A DNA stretch of 36,582 bases from Alistipes sp. (GTDB lineage: Bacteria; Bacteroidota; Bacteroidia; Bacteroidales; Rikenellaceae), in contig JAFYRB010000003.1 of the NCBI GenBank assembly GCA_017559615.1, positions 1 to 36,582 on the forward strand, written 5' to 3'. This document shows positions 34,025 to 36,582 of the stretch, one piece after another (position 1 is the first letter of the stretch; each line of letters begins with the position of its first letter). The translations under genes were made by a program, and so were the position numbers. A model generated the notes under the pieces. It saw nothing but the letters and a program-made list of their open reading frames with translations. It made no database searches and was not told the DNA's origin.

Positions 34025-34129
34025 ATGAAGCGATTGACAAATAACCGACCTAATAACCGATTCTGCTACAAGCAGTCGAGAGGTAATTGTCGACTCTCTT
34101 ACTCATTTGGAATTATTGTTTTTAATTGA
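34025..34129 (+). CDS. Putative 34-codon leader peptide of the pyr operon
   Basis: An ATG just after the promoter opens a 34-codon frame ending with TGA at 34127-34129, 4 nt before the terminator hairpin at 34134. The peptide is rich in Asn (6) and Arg (5, four of them CGA), begins MKRLTNNRPNNRF and ends in a hydrophobic stretch encoded by T-rich codons. In E. coli pyrBI and pyrE, translation running up to the attenuator controls read-through. The layout here suggests the same, or an arginine-sensing variant. Expression is not shown; lacking a Shine-Dalgarno is normal in this group. Confidence 0.5.
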   Translation: MKRLTNNRPNNRFCYKQSRGNCRLSYSFGIIVFN

Positions 34130-34133
34130 TATT

Positions 34134-34160
34134 GGCGGCTCTTTGGGCCGCCTATTTTTT
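34134..34160 (+). terminator. Attenuator-like terminator upstream of pyrC
   Basis: GGCGGC at 34134-34139 pairs with GCCGCC at 34147-34152 across a 7-nt loop, followed by TATTTTTT (34153-34160), 5 bp before the pyrC ATG. As no gene ends upstream on this strand apart from the leader ORF, it would stop leader transcripts and must be bypassed to express the operon. A 6-bp AGTCGA/TCGACT hairpin in the leader (34075-34095) overlaps a GAGAG/CTCTC alternative. Confidence 0.8.
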
Positions 34161-34165
34161 GATAT

Positions 34166-35437
34166 ATGGGAAACAACAGAATAATACTCAAAAATGGCGA
34201 CATCATCGGTGGCCAGAGGGAGGATATCCTTATCGTAGATGGCATAATTGCTGAGCGCGGTAGCAATATCGAAGCGGCACCAGAGGATGTGGTTATAGAT
34301 GCCACTGGTCTAAAAGTTGCACCTGCATTTGTGGATGTGCACGTTCACCTTCGCGAGCCAGGCTATGGCTACAAGGAGCGCATCGCAACGGGTACAATGG
34401 CTGCGGCACGTGGCGGTTATACCACGGTATGCTCAATGCCAAATCTAAGCCCTGTACCAGACAGCGTAGAGAATCTTAAGGCACAGCAGGAGATCATCGA
34501 CAGCGATGCAAAGATTGAGGTGCTCCCCTACGCAGCTATCACAATCGGTCGCAAGGGCGAGGAGTTGGTAGATGTAGCATCGTTGCACGACAAGGTATGC
34601 GCCTTCTCGGACGACGGTAGTGGCGTACAGGTAGATGGTATGATGGAGCGTGCAATGAGCGAGGCTGTGAAGCACGATGCTCTAATTGCAGCGCACTGCG
34701 AGGTGGAGGAGTTGCTCAAGGGTGGATATATTCACGATGGCGAGTATGCTCGCCAGCACAACCATAAGGGCATCTGCTCGGAGAGTGAGTGGGAGCAGGT
34801 GAAGCGCGATATCGAGATTGCAGAGAAGCTCGGATGTCGTTATCACGTTTGCCATATCTCAACAAAGGAGACCGTAGAGCTTGTGCGTCAGGCTAAGGCA
34901 CGTGGCGTAAAGGTCACCTGCGAGACTGGTCCCCACTACCTAATCTTTACAGATATGGACCTCGAGGAGGATGCTCGCTGGAAGATGAATCCACCGATTC
35001 GCTCGGCAGAGGATCGTGCAGCACTTATCGAGGGTATCAAGGATGGTACTATCGATATGATTGCAACGGACCACGCACCCCACTCTTTGGAGGAGAAGTC
35101 GCGCGGCTTGAAGGATAGCGCAATGGGTATTGTAGGTCTTGAGACCGCCTTTGCCGCCCTTAATACGCATCTTGTTAAAACTGGAGTTATTGACCTTGAG
35201 CACCTCGTAAAGATTATGAGCATCAACCCACGCAAGGTATTCCGCATCCAGGGAGGCTTGAACATTGGCGATAGAGCCGACATCGTGCTTCTTGACACCG
35301 AGCGCGAGTGGGTGGTAGATAGCGACAAGTTCTACTCTATGGGTAAGGTCTCAATGTTTGTAGGTCGCCCAATGGTAGGTGATGTAGCGATGACCATACA
35401 TCGTGGCAATGTAGTATACGAAAACAAAATCAAATAA
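34166..35437 (+). CDS. pyrC: Dihydroorotase
   Basis: This class I amidohydrolase-fold enzyme cyclises N-carbamoyl-aspartate to dihydroorotate in pyrimidine synthesis. The metal-binding His59 and His61 are in DVHVHLREPG, and the family's ATDHAPH (Asp302, His303) and GHYKERI-like YGYKERIATGTMAAARGG are present. Length (423) is normal. It leads the pyrC-carA-carB operon behind the leader attenuator, 17 nt upstream of carA. Confidence 0.95.
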   Translation: MGNNRIILKNGDIIGGQREDILIVDGIIAERGSNIEAAPEDVVIDATGLKVAPAFVDVHVHLREPGYGYKERIATGTMAAARGGYTTVCSMPNLSPVPDSVENLKAQQEIIDSDAKIEVLPYAAITIGRKGEELVDVASLHDKVCAFSDDGSGVQVDGMMERAMSEAVKHDALIAAHCEVEELLKGGYIHDGEYARQHNHKGICSESEWEQVKRDIEIAEKLGCRYHVCHISTKETVELVRQAKARGVKVTCETGPHYLIFTDMDLEEDARWKMNPPIRSAEDRAALIEGIKDGTIDMIATDHAPHSLEEKSRGLKDSAMGIVGLETAFAALNTHLVKTGVIDLEHLVKIMSINPRKVFRIQGGLNIGDRADIVLLDTEREWVVDSDKFYSMGKVSMFVGRPMVGDVAMTIHRGNVVYENKIK

Positions 35438-35454
35438 TATAAAAAGTAAAGTAG

Positions 35455-36543
35455 ATGAAACCTTTTACTAAGAAACTTGTACTTGAGAACGGCAAGGAGT
35501 TTCCTGGCTACGGCTTCGGCTCGGACCGCATTGCGGTATGCGAGATCGTCTTCAATACCTCTATGGTAGGCTACCAGGAGATCGTTTCCGACCCGACTTA
35601 CACAGAGCAGATTGTTGTGATGACCTATCCTTTGATGGGTAACTACGGCTTTGCCGATGAGGATTACGAGAGTAAGTTCCCTTCGATGGGAGGTATGGTT
35701 GTGCGCGAGTGCTGCGACGCTCCAAGCAACTTCCGCTACACTAAGACCCTCAACGAGGCATTCGAGGAGCTTAATGTGCCTGGCATCAGCGGTGTGGACA
35801 CACGAATGATTACACGCATCATCCGCAACGAGGGTACTCAGCGTGCAGCTATCGTGGACTACAATATGCCACACGAGGAGGTGATGAAGCTCATCCGCGA
35901 GAACGAGCCTAAGCGCAACCTCTTGGAGCGCATCAGCTGCAAGAAGCGTTGGTTCTCACGTACTCCTAACCACAAGTGGGATGTTGTGGCTATCGACTGC
36001 GGTATTAAGTACAGCTTTATCCGCCAGCTTAATGCTAAGGGTTGTAACGTAACTATCGTGCCTTACAACTCTACCCCAGAGGAGATTTTGGCATTCAATC
36101 CTGACGGCATCTTCATATCAAACGGTCCTGGCGACCCTGCTGAGGGTTCAGTAGTATGCAGCACCATCAAGGCATTGCAGGGCAAGTTGCCTATCTTCGG
36201 TGTTGACCTTGGCCACCAGCTTATCGCTATGAGCTATGGTGCACAGAATGTAAAGATGAAGGTTGGTCACCGCGGTGCTAACCACCCAGTGAAGAATCTT
36301 GAGAGCGGCAAATTGGAGATCGTGGCACAGAACCACGGCTTTGTTGTAGACGAGGAGTCTATAAAGAATACCCCTATCAAGGTTACACACCGCAACCTTC
36401 TTGATAATACCGTTGCTGGTATCGAGGTTATGGAGGACCATATCTTCTCGGTACAGTATCAGCCTGACTGCACACCAGAGTCAAGCAGCACATATCTCTT
36501 CGATAAATTTATTAAACTAATGGAGGATCAGAAAAATGCCTAA
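35455..36543 (+). CDS. carA: Carbamoyl-phosphate synthase small subunit, glutaminase triad replaced
   Basis: CarA normally hydrolyses glutamine and passes ammonia to CarB. The N-terminal CPS domain (residues 1-150) and the GATase domain are complete, with NGPGDP, MKVGHRGANHPVKN and QNHGFVVD intact, and the 362-residue length is normal. But the nucleophile motif GxCLGHQ reads GVDLGHQ, so the Cys is Asp251, and the His/Glu pair in QYHPEASPGP reads QYQPDCTPES, so they are Gln336 and Asp338. All three catalytic residues are gone, so the subunit probably cannot use glutamine and may act with free ammonia or as a structural partner. The stop codon overlaps the carB start by 8 nt. Confidence 0.95.
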   Translation: MKPFTKKLVLENGKEFPGYGFGSDRIAVCEIVFNTSMVGYQEIVSDPTYTEQIVVMTYPLMGNYGFADEDYESKFPSMGGMVVRECCDAPSNFRYTKTLNEAFEELNVPGISGVDTRMITRIIRNEGTQRAAIVDYNMPHEEVMKLIRENEPKRNLLERISCKKRWFSRTPNHKWDVVAIDCGIKYSFIRQLNAKGCNVTIVPYNSTPEEILAFNPDGIFISNGPGDPAEGSVVCSTIKALQGKLPIFGVDLGHQLIAMSYGAQNVKMKVGHRGANHPVKNLESGKLEIVAQNHGFVVDEESIKNTPIKVTHRNLLDNTVAGIEVMEDHIFSVQYQPDCTPESSSTYLFDKFIKLMEDQKNA

Positions 36544-36582
36544 GAGAACAGATATAAAGAAAGTAATGGTTATCGGCTCAGG
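36536..36582 (+). CDS. carB: Carbamoyl-phosphate synthase large subunit, 5' end only
   Basis: The reading frame opens at the ATG at 36536 and runs off the window: MPKRTDIKKVMVIGSG, the canonical CarB N-terminus that leads into the first ATP-grasp domain. It overlaps the last 8 bases of carA, as expected for a coupled CarA-CarB pair. Its ammonia-tunnel residues cannot be judged from this fragment. Confidence 0.9.
   Translation, partial: MPKRTDIKKVMVIGS

Overview
The window looks like a chromosomal segment of a Bacteroidales bacterium, most plausibly a Rikenellaceae/Alistipes-type gut organism; the genus is an inference. Evidence: many start sites are preceded by the Bacteroidetes sigma-factor -7 element TAnnTTTG (several with TTG about 19-20 bp upstream), Shine-Dalgarno sequences are mostly absent, the tRNA gene does not encode CCA, and several families are Bacteroidetes-typical (DUF4293, DUF4199, GLUG-motif lipoproteins, SPFH plus Arc pairs). 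Nearly all the content is ordinary chromosome; there is no insertion sequence, phage or CRISPR array.

Layout. 1-925 is a gene-poor left edge with a tRNA-Leu(UAA) gene on the minus strand, a displaced 22-bp copy of its 3' end 275 bp away, and several hairpins. 926-6724 carries an RluB-type pseudouridine synthase with a long Arg-rich head, a MATE exporter, a secreted choloylglycine-hydrolase-family amidase, a small lipoprotein and glyA. 6808-11473 is a two-gene minus-strand operon: a membrane protein with four TM segments, two Rossmann/RCK-like domains and a C-terminal ryanodine-receptor (RyR) domain, then a protein with a TIR/DUF4062-like head, a helical middle and seven near-identical 42-residue kinesin-light-chain TPRs. 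This pair is the best candidate here for an undescribed system. 11559-13430 has a secreted aminopeptidase C and a CYTH protein. 13652-16204 is a five-gene minus-strand operon (SPFH, ribbon-helix-helix, three small membrane proteins).

16362-21145 holds a 1451-residue coiled-coil/GLUG lipoprotein divergent from a small XRE regulator, with a perfect 16-bp palindrome at the lipoprotein transcription start. 21154-26479 is a tight seven-gene minus-strand operon (mltG, DUF4199, GT2, DUF4293, thioesterase, UbiA-type prenyltransferase, EamA transporter). The SRP RNA gene is divergent from mltG at about 26529-26632. 26656-31891 is a minus-strand trio: a large secreted TPR protein, an outer-membrane beta-barrel and a Yip1-like membrane protein. 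Then come a short-chain threonine dehydrogenase-like enzyme, a VTT-domain membrane protein, a TSUP transporter fragment, and the pyrimidine genes pyrC-carA-carB (carB cut by the window end).

The pyrimidine operon has two notable properties. Its leader carries a 34-codon ORF ending 4 nt before a rho-independent hairpin, the geometry expected of a translation-coupled attenuator. CarA lacks all three catalytic residues of its glutaminase domain (Cys to Asp, His to Gln, Glu to Asp), so it probably cannot hydrolyse glutamine.
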